Shown piece by piece: positions 14,201 to 24,700 of a stretch of 64,000 bases of DNA. The stretch is from the NCBI RefSeq assembly GCF_000003815.2, contig NC_049989.1, positions 9,025,389 to 9,089,388 on the forward strand. The letters are read 5' to 3'. The stretch comes from Branchiostoma floridae (Eukaryota > Chordata > Leptocardii > Amphioxiformes > Branchiostomatidae). The notes below the pieces were generated by a model. That model made no database searches and was not told the DNA's origin. It saw nothing but the letters and a program-made list of their open reading frames with translations. Every line of letters starts with the position of its first letter. Position 1 is the first letter of the stretch. A program made the translations under genes and the position numbers.

Positions 14201-17200
14201 GTACATACAATTTTTCGACTAAGCAGGTCCAGTCAGCTGAGGACCCGTCGCTTCTTCATGCAGATCGACACGTCACTAGGTTAAGCGAATCAAAACGTCC
14301 GATGCGATTATGACGTTTCCCGTATCCATAGCGACGCTAGAGCGTCTGATTTTCCCATGATGTTTGAAGCAATTCTGCCACAAAATGTAACGCAAATGAC
14401 ATGATGTCATTGACGTAGTCACCGGAGACTAGAGTCATAAGAAACAGCACCCTCTTATTTGATATCATCTAGAAATACATCATCATTTACAACGCTTTGA
14501 GGGATTGGCAGGTTAGATAAGGCCATCCAGGGTTCTCTTGAAGAAATGAGCCATGTTAATCTATATAGGTGGGTGTTAGTAATGAGAGCGCAGTATCGGG
14601 AACCAGATTCTTTGTAAGATTGGCATTCCTGACGACCCCGCGGAACTGTTAATGGTGTTTCATTCTTCGTAAGATCGCCGCTATAGCTCAGTAAGTATAA
14701 GATAAAGTACCCCCAGTGTCTATGGTATAATCATGGTAATCGGACTCTTTCTAAGATCGCCGTAATAGCTCACCAGGCATACATCAGGTAGTGGCAAAAG
14801 AAACACGCTTCAACTGTTACAAAGGTCAATACGTTGTTACTTGTTTAAGACTTAAAAAGTAAAATGAACCGCCATCCTATAAGTGTTATGTAGAATTTGA
14901 CATATCTAGACATATCTAGATATTATTTCATCACCATTGCGTTGGAATGATGGGATCTTAAAACACAACCAACACTTCGATACCTCCTGGGCCTCATCAG
15001 AACTTAGATAGGGCTATACCACTCCTTTCCGCAGGGTGTTGTTGTGTTTAAAAACCTGATATTCACATGGTTCACCAACATAATGGACTCACTTCATTCC
15101 ATAGTCTTTTTTTCGTCTTTTGTAGGAGGAAGTGACGAGACCAGTGAGGCGAAGGCCGTCATCTGGAACAGGCGGAGGCAAGGCGTTCTTCTTTAAAGAC
15201 GTTTTTTTCTTCGTTATTTTGTATGTGTGCTTTAATGGTAGGTTTGTTACAAAGCACTAGGTTCCACACTGCATGGTCTGAAACAGAGCTTTAAAGAATA
15301 AAAAATGAAAAGCTTCAGCAACCAAATCAGTCAACACATTTACAGACAATATTCACTGAGCAGAGACGGCGGGCGGTATAGACTTCTTGACATTTTTAAC
15401 AAGCTACTGAAGTCACGTGTCTGCTAGGTGATTGGTTACTTAAATTCTGCTTAAGGTTTCAGTTAGACATTCTAAAATTTGAGGCAATTTTTTGTATAGG
15501 AATTAAGTTTTAGCTTTGTACGCTATCCAACCTCATATATTGAAAAATTTCGTTCAAAAGTTTAAGGTGCTCTGAATAAATAATCGAATTTTACGACGAT
15601 TTGTGCTTTCTTTGGTTCTAGATGAGAACAGAGACGTTGTTTTATACTAAATACAGGTTCTCTGCGTCGTTGGAGCTCAGAAAAAGCAAGGAGAAGGTCC
15701 AGTGCTGTTTCCGAAGTTCCAGAAGAGAACTCCGCTAATGGAAGACGGATAACACGCCGTCGATCATTAGCGGCGAGAGCGACCATAGACCTCGGGGTGC
15801 GTGCACTGCGTTTTGTTGTTGCATTAGCGCTAGTAGATCCGAGGGCATATCATCTAGGACGAAAAGGAATGCATTAAGCCTTTGAACATAAGGTGGAGAG
15901 GTCATTTTATGCAGTATGTCTTTAAACTATTTTGTCTATGATGCTTCACGTAATAGCTGGTCGCCTTAACATTACTGATATATGATGCATATCTGTGGCA
16001 TGAAGGTGAAGAGAACTATCTATGGTGTTGATATCATGATAAACTGCTTCTCTGTTAGCACTCAGCATTCATCAGTTAAAGGTTACGGTAGTTGAACACA
16101 CAATCTTACCAGTGAACTAGCCTCCTGTTATGTATTATCTGTCCTTGCACAGCTATGAGACTCTATTAGCCTAGGGCTAAAGAAGCGGACACGTGTATGT
16201 GCGCCGCATGGTGTGGAAAGGATTTGATAGCTCCTCATGGAAAGGATTTGATAGCTCCTCATGCATCTTTGACAACGTCAGATTACTTGTTGTAGCTCGC
16301 AAAAATCACACTTGTAAATTTACCAGTCTCGATAGACGCATTTATTTTGTCTTTCTAAACATTCCTGTTGTAGTATGTGTGTTGAGATGTATTCAGTGAT
16401 ATTCTTCAATATTAAAGGATTTTCATATATGACGAAAAAGAACTGCAAACGCTGCAACGGTACTTCTACTTATCCTCAGTATAGCTGGATCTAATACTAG
16501 GTGGCACTGTAGCAAAATGACCGCGGCTCTAAACGTGGTTAGCCTTGAACATGCATTTCCACTTATCACGGTTAATGGTAATACGTAAAATTACAAACCG
16601 CAGTCATCTTGCTATAGCGCCATCTAGCGGCGAGAAGTTGATCAGAGCATTGGTCAGCATTGGCCTAAAGAAGGAAGCAGAAGGCCTGTTTTTACTTGGT
16701 GTTCCAACAACTTATTTTTCTCTACTTCCTTAACAGTGTAAGGAAGACGTGAGCGAGGTTATGTTCTCCATGGGATACCACCCAAATGCCGGTCAACTCA
16801 CGGTCACCATCATCAAGGCACGAAATCTCGCGAGAGTTGGGTCGGACAATCCTCCAGGTGAGATACCCATTTTGCGACACATTTTGTGACAGCAAAAAAT
16901 GAGTAACATATTTGCAGACGACTAGACTAAGGCTGGATCTAATTTACATTTCCTTCCTCAGTAGAACTGGATGTCTTGCATGGGCTAGGTTTATGTGTTC
17001 ACCTTTGAAAAATTTGAATAGAGTAGCTAAAACTTTTACGTTGCAAGCTGAGGGGAATTGTTTTATGACTTTAACAAATTTGTTATATTTTGATCCATTC
17101 TTCATTGGGCGCTGTGGTTTTATTTCAGAATGGGTGAATTTTAGAGTAGTTCGTTTTGGGACAATACTTTTTGCGCTGGATTGATTTCGGAACAGTCAAT

Positions 17201-20200
17201 TTCTGTATGGTCTGGGATGGGAGTAAAATATGCCGCATTTGCTCGCAAATATTTCCTAACTCTACAGCGAACCATTTGATTCAGATTCTTTTAGACTGTT
17301 GAACAAATCTGGCGTCACGATGAGATTATGGCCGCTAGCTTTAAACTTACAGACTCTTTCAAGAACTTCATCAGTCAGTACTTACAGCATGCTCCTTATA
17401 GATTATTTTTGCTATCAGTTGTCACAGTCTGGTGTGTGGTTGGGGGTGGGGGGGTGTGTCTAAGCCGCCTTACCACAGGTCCTAATAACATATCCTACAG
17501 GCTTCCGGATCCCCTTCATTGCGTTTGGGAGTGGATCAGGTCAAGTAAAGATAAAACCTAGTCCATTTGTTTGCACTCCTCACGGTGTACTACAGTACGT
17601 GCCAGGAATGTAGAAGAGACCCCTAGCGTACCACACGGTACCACATTTGTAGATAGAGAACCCCGTAACCCCGTAAAAGGCTTTAAGTATGTGAGTAAGT
17701 TGTGACATAGCCAGAAGGCCTGCTTTTAATTCACCAACGACGCGTGCCTGACGTGGAATAAAACACAAGATGTTTAGAGTATAATGGTATGAAGATTTTT
17801 CTGAATTTGATTACTATACAATTCTATTTCTAAAGCTAGAAAGCATATATAGGAACTAACACACAAGGCATATAATTTTGGCATAATAGAATAGAAGAAC
17901 AATACAAAGGATGTAGTGTTAATTTGTCAGTTGTTTTAATGCGTAAGAAAATGGAGCAAACATATGCCATAAACGGTAGTAATAACACAATAAATCAGGC
18001 ATTTTCAATCAATCTTTATGACCTTCCCATAATAACTCCACTTGACTCACTCCGTAGCCTGAAACTACATGTGTTCTTTACCAATTGATGAGCTGCAGAC
18101 TTCATTTATCATGAATGGAAACACATCGATCATAACGTGCTGACCTTGTGCGTGGCACACATCTGCATCCTTCAGCACACGGGCGCCAGGGTATTGATCT
18201 ATACTCTAATGCGTCCCAAATCACCACGCAACTTGACCGCGATAACCCTCCATTTGTCGGAGATGAAATGATTGCGTTTAGCTTGGCACTGAACTTGGCC
18301 ATGTGGTAAGCTGAAAATCGTGCCCATGTTGTCGAACACATCGCTATAGTATTTCATCTACTTGATCCAGGGGTCATTCAGTGTGCGTATGCCTTGTATA
18401 CGGTTGATCGGTCACCAGTCCCCCAGAGGCCTGCAGCCTGGGTTTCCGCGGGACTTTAAGCTTTTAGTCCTGTCTGGCCAATTTAGGGGGTCTGATGGAA
18501 CGGTTTCGCTTGGGGGTATGCTAGTTCTGAAGTCGACGACTTGGCCTGTGTTGGCCCTTGGGTAACAGTCTGGATAGGGAATAACAACAGTTGAACGAAC
18601 AAAATGTATGCTACCTCCATCTTAAGGGCAAATGAGGTTTTATATTAGATGTTTGGAAAACTAGTTACTTAAGCCTTTATGTCTTCATGTTTTCCATTCA
18701 CCATTGGTTGTAACGCGGTTTCAATGCCTTATTTCAGATATCTGGTATATGATATCATTATTGACGTTTTTATGATATAGGCATTATAGGCCGCGGAACA
18801 AAAACAACGTGTCACTGTTGGCTATAAAATTTCCCTATTTTTTGGGGGGGGGGGGATTTCAATCTTGGCCAGAAGACAGGGAATTTACCAATCACTTGAC
18901 TTAAAGAAGATTATCTACGTTGTTAATACGAGACGAAGTTATTTAGTACAATACACAGGGGAACAGACTACGTTAATGTAATGAAATTACCACAGATCGA
19001 TTTTCACAAATGGCCTCGGTACCATGAGTGGTAAAGAATAGGCATCTCAAAGTTCATTTCACTTCGTCAAGGGACAGGGAGTCGAAGTGCCGAGGAGTGA
19101 ACTTAAAGTGTAGTAATATAATGAATAATAACCTTTTTAATAAGGGTCAGTTTGAAATCGTCTTCTTGTATTAGATATCAGTTTGATGAATTGTTAAAGG
19201 CTACATATCGACATGTAAAAATGTATCTTTGTACCTTTTTACGAAGCTATGTTGACTGAAAGACCAATATATAATCATGTAATCCATATGTAGCAGAATC
19301 GATTATATAATAGTGTAATTCATGTTTCAGACCGATATATAATCAAATTTAGTTCCCTAATGTGGTGTACGGACGACGGCTCCCAATTCTACCAGCCTTC
19401 TGCATTTTTCTAAATACTGTTTAAAGATTTCTTAGTTCGAACCTCGCTCGAGTACGTAAGAGGTACACCTGTCCTTTCGAGTGGGAACGTAAACCCATTG
19501 TAAGAAACGTCAGGCATCGACTCAGATGTCTAACTTCGAAGCTTAGGAGTAAATCGAAGAGTATGGCTGGCCCGATGTGGCCAGATACACGAACTGTAAT
19601 CTAACATTACATAGCGAATCTGCATTGCACCACTAGACTATAAGCTCCCTTGGTACACCACCGTTAAAGATGACTACTTTATCTTTACGTTTACGCTACA
19701 TACGCCCCGCTGGCAAAATATGTTCATCTCCCGGAACATCGAGGTTCAGCATTACGAGTCAGGATTTGTGGACCACTGCTGTAGTAATTCACAAACGGGT
19801 CGGTTTGAAAACTGCGACCCCCAGCCACCACCAGCTGCTACCCATTATTTTCAATTGATTCTCCATTTCTTAACTTAAACCTTTGTCTGAAATGATGGGT
19901 TTTTCCACGTCTTTGCCAAATCGACCCGTCTCAGTGTATAGTGAGGTCGCTCGATCATGCGAATGGGACACTGCAGCGATTTGTTATGTACGTATGTGTC
20001 CAGAATGTGTCTGAAGGTCCTCACTAAAGTAAGACAAAATAATCACTATAATTGGTGTTGAAATTATACTGTAGTTAGGTTTTCATCGACCATCTTGTAC
20101 ATATCACAGCTAGTAGTGCACTTTGTGATTGTCGGAAGAATTGCCAGGATTTCAGTTCATCCAAGGCGGGACAACATTCGCCAAACGATAGCTGTACGCG

Positions 20201-21756
20201 ATCCGTTGGAAACTTGGAGGCGGACAGGGATTAGCACCCCTGCCCTTGAGGAGCTAGGCTCCCCAGCTCTTATCACCCACACATTCACACAAACATAAAG
20301 CTCAAAAGTAAAAAGCGACCACCACCAAACCAAAAGACCCTTGTCCGCGTCCGGAGTCTTCAGCTTTATGAAGTTGGACGTGCACATGAAGAAGAAGAAC
20401 TTAGCAGTTAGCTGCCCTGTAACGGTACTGTAAACCGATAACGTAAATTCTTGGCGATTGTTGTTTCTATCTGTGACATAAACCCCGTCGGAAGTTCAAC
20501 AAAGAAAACAATTGTAACGGGAAGAGGGGAATCTAATATTGCGGCAGAATAGGTTTCTCTCTATGTGTCAACTGTATGAATATAGCTGAGGCTTTCACTG
20601 GATTGTCTAATAATCAAACATAACAGTCACTGGCTGTGATTCAATGGTCTTTATATAGTCGTAGCGAGTCAGCTTTCCGTCTATGCATGAACTCTTCCAT
20701 TTTCTTGTGTTTGATCATTTTAAACTTCTTTGGCTTCACAGCTTCAGCAAACAGAATGAACTGAAAAACTATGTAGACTTGTATGCAAAGATGATCATGT
20801 ACAGAAGGCCAACATTGTGTCACGAAACAACTCCAATGAAGATTGTACAAAAGAGTCTTTCAACCACCATTTTCACTGTCGATGAATCTGCGACTGTGAA
20901 ATATTCAATATACAATTTCTTCATAAGATTTTCCCGCCATATCGCAGATACATACATCAGAGTGGCCCTGATGTGCGAGAGCAGAAAGATCGGCAGGAAA
21001 AAGACGTCTGTCCAGAACGGCGAACCTAACCCGACCTACAACGAGTCCTTCCATTTCGACGTGGCAGAAGACGACATGAAGGGAGTTTTCTTGTCACTGG
21101 TTGTGGAGGATTCCGGGGGGTGAGTGCTGTATACATTTGTCACAATAGTCGTCCATAAATGAAGTCCCTAATTCAACACTTGTGAACAGATGTACTTGTG
21201 AATGATAACATTACGTCATAAAATAACTTTTTTTAAAGTCACGTCACTTTTATCATGTCGTATTATATCATATAATACTATATTATACCATATCAAATTT
21301 CATCATATAATGTCATGATGTATAATACAATTCTGTAGCAAAGCAAAAGTAAATTAAAACGTTACTTTGTCATATATACACGTATCACATAATGTCATAT
21401 TATATCATATAATACTTTTTAAATACCAAATACAAAGCACAGGTTCCCAGTTAATCGGCTGGGCTTTCGTATTACTAGTAACTTGTCATGTCTTTGCCGA
21501 CATACCATTTATCATATTCCCCAAGGGAATGAACCTGTATATACATATCATATGTCTCTTCAGAACGCCGAACTGGTTTTAGATCCCTTTTACTCTGACT
21601 TCCCCCAGCCCTACACTAGGTAAATGTGAGGTCGGCCCGTGGACGGACCAATGGAACGAGATGATGGAGAAGCCCCGGAAACCCGTCACCAGATGGTGCC
21701 AGCTGAAGGAAGTGACGTCAGACAGGCGGAGGAGCAGTGAAGACCAGGATCAGTGA
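1066..21756 (+). CDS. Gene A: synaptotagmin-like tandem-C2 protein, 3' eight exons (5' part off window)
   Basis: Spliced CDS from join(1066-1130, 6181-6265, 12554-12665, 15126-15177, 15681-15796, 16737-16857, 20948-21119, 21609-21756). All junction phases agree and the frame stays open to the TGA at 21754-21756. The first five exons give a basic, Ser/Arg-rich linker of about 144 residues. The last three give a C2B domain that starts EDVSEVMFSMGYHP, has the LTVTIIKARNL strand, the K-rich IGRKKTS segment and NPTYNESFHFDV, and ends with DQWNEMMEKPRKPVTRWCQL. Known synaptotagmins use tandem C2 domains in vesicle docking and fusion. Here the loop-3 acidic D-x-D segment is replaced by EDSGGPTLGK, so Ca2+ binding by C2B is unlikely. 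The subgroup is not assigned; the Ca2+-independent synaptotagmins (for example the Syt12 or Syt15 groups) are candidates. The N-terminus and C2A are expected left of position 1. Convergent with gene B; paralogous to B and C. Confidence 0.85.
1131..6180 (+). other. Gene A intron (a-b)
   Basis: About 5 kb. It holds a CA microsatellite (1365-1382) and a palindromic MITE-B copy (about 1523-1755). Several ORFs of 60-114 codons (for example 2420-2737 and 4792-5136) have no splice context or recognisable domain and are treated as chance. Confidence 0.6.
1523..1755. mobile_element. MITE-B copy (palindromic)
   Basis: Inverted halves: tactcaagcaactggatatg on the left and catccagttacttgagtcat on the right, ending cttattacctggatgt. 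Related sequence recurs near 13650-13770, 24244-24315 and 45838-45972. Confidence 0.65.
6181..6265 (+). CDS. Gene A exon b (acidic/basic linker)
   Basis: 85-nt exon, phase 1 to 2, acceptor tttgttggcag|AT and donor CCG|GTGAGT. It begins (D)AKFHSLSVSEEEFDDA and continues with RIRRREKRAGD. The DA start aligns with DARFS in gene B (32860-32959) and DAHLS in gene C (55788-55911). A run of acidic residues is followed by a run of basic ones, so the segment is probably disordered. Confidence 0.75.
8202..8260. repeat. AT microsatellite
   Basis: About 29 uninterrupted AT units in the gene A intron b-c. Confidence 0.95.
9244..9349. ncRNA. Two inverted hammerhead-ribozyme-like motifs (Penelope-type)
   Basis: Plus strand 9318-9349 reads CTGAAGA, a GAGTGA/TCACTT hairpin, then GAAACG. 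Minus strand 9275-9244 reads CTGAAGA, a 7-bp stem (GAGTGAC/GTCACTC) with loop GGAT, then GAAACG. CTGANGA-stem-GAAA is the conserved hammerhead core, known from Penelope-like retroelements. Stems I and III and a cleavage triplet were not established, so activity is unproven. Together the two form a palindromic repeat. Confidence 0.5.
10833..11108. mobile_element. MITE-A copy 1
   Basis: Ends ggtatttcactgcactt...caccggtgcggcactgcggg and cccgcagtgccgcaccagtg...gagatgccacctta form inverted repeats of about 45 bp. The interior is in the opposite orientation to copy 2 relative to the window. It lies in the gene A intron. Confidence 0.7.
11375..11388. promoter_or_regulatory. RFX-type X-box
   Basis: GTTACCATGGCAAC is a full match to the imperfect palindrome GTNRCC-N2-RGYAAC bound by RFX factors. 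It lies in a gene A intron; its relation to any promoter is unknown. Confidence 0.4.
12554..12665 (+). CDS. Gene A exon c (linker)
   Basis: 112-nt exon, phase 2 to 0, acceptor catatcag|G and donor TTC|GTGAGT. It encodes 37 residues starting GLKRQARQESMGGLADDD and ending SNDSVEGVRF. Length and phases equal those of gene C exon 50126-50237 (also 112 nt), which supports homology although the residues have drifted. Low-complexity Ser/Pro/Asp content suggests disorder. Confidence 0.75.
12666..15125 (+). other. Gene A intron (c-d)
   Basis: About 2.5 kb. It holds a MITE-B copy near 13650-13770 and CCAAT-like repeats around 12780-12890. No exon is seen. Confidence 0.6.
15126..15177 (+). CDS. Gene A exon d (linker, GC donor)
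   Basis: 52-nt exon, phase 0 to 1, acceptor gtcttttgtag|GAG. It encodes EEVTRPVRRRPSSGTGG. The only donor giving the phase conserved in the paralogues is a GC donor, GGAG|GCAAGG, which fits the GC-AG intron consensus. The result equals gene C exon 49722-49773 exactly in length (52 nt) and phase, and the next exon restores Glu at the split codon, as in gene C. An alternative GT donor after 15143 would give phase 0 and break the frame of the next exon. Confidence 0.65.
15681..15796 (+). CDS. Gene A exon e (RRRS linker)
   Basis: 116-nt exon, phase 1 to 0, acceptor ggagctcag|AA and donor GGG|GTGCGT (weak). It encodes KARRRSSAVSEVPEENSA followed by NGRRITRRRSLAARATIDLG. It aligns with gene B 31703-31836 (PEEVLRSLRRGRRRSSAARV) and gene C 49337-49464 (TRRRSTPVRP). 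The repeated RRRS motifs are basophilic-kinase-like sites. Confidence 0.75.
15797..16736 (+). other. Gene A intron (e-f)
   Basis: About 0.9 kb. A 25-bp unit containing aaggatttgatagctcctca is tandemly duplicated at 16214-16263. Otherwise nothing is seen. The preceding intron, 15178-15680, is unremarkable apart from its GC donor. Confidence 0.6.
16214..16263. repeat. 25-bp direct duplication
   Basis: Two adjacent identical copies of a unit containing gatttgatagctcctcatg. Confidence 0.9.
16737..16857 (+). CDS. Gene A exon f: C2B strands 1-2
   Basis: 121-nt exon, phase 0 to 1, acceptor ttccttaacag|TGT and donor CCAG|GTGAGA. It encodes CKEDVSEVMFSMGYHP and then NAGQLTVTIIKARNLARVGS, the first two beta strands and loop 1 of a C2B domain. 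The Asp usually found in loop 1 after the leucine is missing. Counterparts are gene B 29047-29173 and gene C 49015-49132. Confidence 0.9.
16858..20947 (+). other. Gene A intron (f-g)
   Basis: About 4.1 kb. A GC-richer island at 18100-18570 contains one exon-like open segment (18176-18305). A 12-G run lies near 18843. The rest shows no supported feature. Confidence 0.6.
18176..18305 (+). pseudogene. Exon-like fragment of unknown origin inside gene A intron
   Basis: Acceptor tgcatccttcag|CA and donor ATGTG|GTAAGC flank a 130-nt open segment, phase 1 to 2. It encodes HGRQGIDLYSNASQITTQ and later NPPFVGDEMIAFSLALNLAM. The phase cannot be inserted between exons f and g (1/1), so it does not belong to the gene A transcript by itself. 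The opposite strand is also open (79 codons). It may be a decayed copy of another gene's exon or part of a repeat; I do not recognise the protein. Confidence 0.25.
20948..21119 (+). CDS. Gene A exon g: C2B core
   Basis: 172-nt exon, phase 1 to 2, acceptor atatcgcag|AT and donor CCGGGG|GTGAGT. It encodes (D)TYIRVALMCESRKIGRKKTS and NPTYNESFHFDVAEDD, ending in SLVVEDSG. It has the canonical C2B polybasic strand (RKIGRKK) and the NPxxNE turn. The same length (172 nt) occurs in gene B; gene C has 174 nt because of a frameshift. Confidence 0.92.
21609..21756 (+). CDS. Gene A exon h: C2B end and stop
   Basis: 148-nt terminal exon, phase 2 in, acceptor acttcccccag|C, stop TGA at 21754. It encodes PTLGKCEVGPWTDQWNEM, then MEKPRKPVTRWCQLKEV and a short basic/acidic tail ending SSEDQDQ. 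W-NEM...P-P-W is the standard synaptotagmin C-terminal helix plus strand. The usual WHXL motif is WCQL here. Possible poly(A) signals AATAAA lie at 22614, 23511 and 24209. Confidence 0.9.
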
Positions 21757-24700
21757 CTCATCTACTCACGTGTACAGCTTTTACATTGTGGTTAGAGACA
21801 CTTTTCACGGACCCATTGTATGCTGGGAGACCCAGGGTAGTATGGGGTAAGCAAAGGGGGTAAACAGCAATATCACCTTGACCACCGCACCATACAGAGT
21901 TGCGATACTGTTGCGGTAATGATGTTGTCATGGTAATTACTACTTTGTTGTTTGCCCCAGAGATACCCATAATGTGCATCGTCTACCAGCATGCAATGGG
22001 ATACAAGAAAAGGCTTATGGTCTGCGGTGCAGTCACTGCACGCTGTTTACAACTCTCTTAAAAACTATAATTACAGCCAAAAGACACAGATGTTGATATT
22101 AGTCTATATATAATATGCCAATACGGTAAGATGTGTGTAGATATGTATAGTTGTTGTCTTTTCAGATCAAGATTTTCATGTATGTTATACGTTAAGATAG
22201 TCCACAGTTACGTCCGTAGGCTTGTCAGTAACTTATAAGTAAAGCCACATTGAATTAATTTTATGGATGAAATCCTCTGGAGACCCCAAAGGCTAATACG
22301 CGATGGCGAAAAGTAAACTCCAACAGTAAGAATGCTGCTAATCCACAAGACTAAATAACCAGCTTTTTTTCCCAGTCTCGGTTTGTCTTACCTCCAGTAA
22401 GACTGTAAGACGTCTCCATTTCAATATCTTAGCTTATTGCCATTCTTGAGTGGGGCACTTCAGAGGGGAACAAGGGCACTGTGGACCCATGCCCTGACGA
22501 TGTGCCCCCTTACCATGGAGAGCAGATCCTCTGGTAAGCATATTGTTCTGATTGCTATTGGGTCACACGTGGCCACAGGCGAAAATCTATGCGCGCGCGA
22601 ATGCCATCCATAAAATAAAGTCAGCGTGGTCTAAAGAAGAAGGCTTGTAAGTAGACATTTATATTTATCAAAGTGCCAATAGTAGATTATCTATAACTGT
22701 AACAGTTACGTATGTAGTGGCCTTTTTGCAAAATATGTAATGATACGACTTCTACCATTGTCAAATTCTTAAAAGCTTTGGAAAGTCTTTATGTAACAAT
22801 GATGTAGAAACGTAGTAAGATTTTTGGGTGCATTTGCAAGTCAGGCAAAGCCATTATAAGGCACTGATGTACTGATGGACATTGTGATGAAAGTATGTAA
22901 AGAAGGGAGATGTGATATAAATAGTTTTTTTTCTTTAGATCACGGCTAGAAATTAGTATAAAATTTTCACGTGATTAAAAACTTTTTATAAATCCTAACA
23001 AGTTTGGTTCCTGTAACAAGGTATTAAAACAATGAAACTAAAAGGTTTTATAAAAAAAAATCATGTAAGGCATACACCTTACTACTCAAGTCATCAAGGT
23101 TGTAGAAAAATCTTTCCGAACCCGGCAGCATATAAATTCATTCATTGAACATTCAATTTGTTCATAGTAATGAAGTCATGTGTAAATCCTAACTGAAAGT
23201 CGCAAAGGCTTGCAAGGAAACGATTAGATTTAACGTTATGTGCCAAAGTAAACAGTGCAACCGCGCCATCTGGCATATCCGATTATAATTGCACCTAGGG
23301 ATGGCGTCTGCCACGACTCATTATCCTATTTTCAGGCTTTGTTTTGTGCTAAGCCTTCTTGATGTTAATCGAACCTTAAATTGAATTTATTTTATTTCTA
23401 GTCTTCTATGATATTTGAGAGTTTCTTTTTAACTAATATGTACAACGAGTTTGTTTTCAGACAAATTTTATCTAATTGAGCCACTTGTGTATGTTGTATG
23501 CTGAATGTTGAATAAACCAAACGTTTTGCAATATATCAGACGTTTACACCGACGATAATAATTATGTCAACAGTCTCAACCACAAACTATACCAACTCAT
23601 TGTTGGAATATAATGTCATGTAGGAATGCTGCTATGTGATTGGTCAAAAAGTCGTCTTTCGGTGCCTTGAATATACCACACGTCCCTACGTTGAATACAC
23701 CATGAATTCATCAATGACAGTTTTTAAGCATACTTCTTAGATGTGCTGCATGCTGGATTTGAAGCAGTGAGCAGTCTTTGACAATGTGCTGATTGGGTAT
23801 TAGTTACATGCTGTCAGAAACTGTATTTACTATGTACAAATTCGCATGTTAACTTGTGATGTTTGAAACAATATTCTAGTATGATAATCTTGTCCGAGTG
23901 AATGTACTTTAATATCTCTGTAGGTATTTGTATCTTTGTACTGTACTGACCAGATGAACACAATATAAGGCACCTAGATGGTTAATATCTCTATATATAA
24001 TACTACTGTGTATGCGTATTATTATGCTCGATGAATTTAAATTTACGATGCTACAACGTATATATCATGACAATTTTTCGTTCATTCTTGTTTTGTTTTG
24101 TTTTCCGTGAATAACTTCATCAGGTTGGAAGACCACTAAGGTTTTTTTCTTTATATCCGAGATGTATATACAATCACATCATCTGTAATTGTATATAACG
24201 TTACCTGAATAAAGAGTACTGTTATCCTGAATATGTCGATGAGGCTTAGACATCCAGGTAATAAAACAAGTATTAAAGTTACGCAAGCAACTGAATATTC
24301 GATAATTGCTTTGGCAACCGTTATCTTATATATACCTTGTAATGTATTGTTTTGTTTTGAATACTAGGTCATTATTCTTGTACCACTGTGTAACTATAAA
24401 ACTGCCAAACGTTTCACTGACAGACTACATGTATGTACATGGATTGTAGGTTCCCTTTGTAAGCTTTTTAGTGCAAATATTAAACCATTTCGTAACATAC
24501 TATTATCTCTTCATATCCTTGTGAATGGCATATCATTTGCATCCTCCTACGCAGGGACATCCAACAGCCAAACTGCCTGTCTGGATGTACCCTGTTCTTT
24601 CAACCGCCACTCTTAGTTCCTGACCGCCCTGCTTATAAATATTAATGAGGTTACCGTTATACATGCGAGACAGCTTTTGAAAACGGAAGGCCTATTCTCT

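Noticed and set aside
14950-15000. Minus-strand CTGATGA followed by GAAG, hammerhead-like
   Set aside because: GAAA is not present and the intervening stem does not pair; at best a decayed copy.
15126-15143. 18-nt microexon using GT donor CCA|GTGAGG
   Set aside because: Phase 0 would not fit exon 15681-15796 and the paralogues have a longer exon; the GC donor is preferred.
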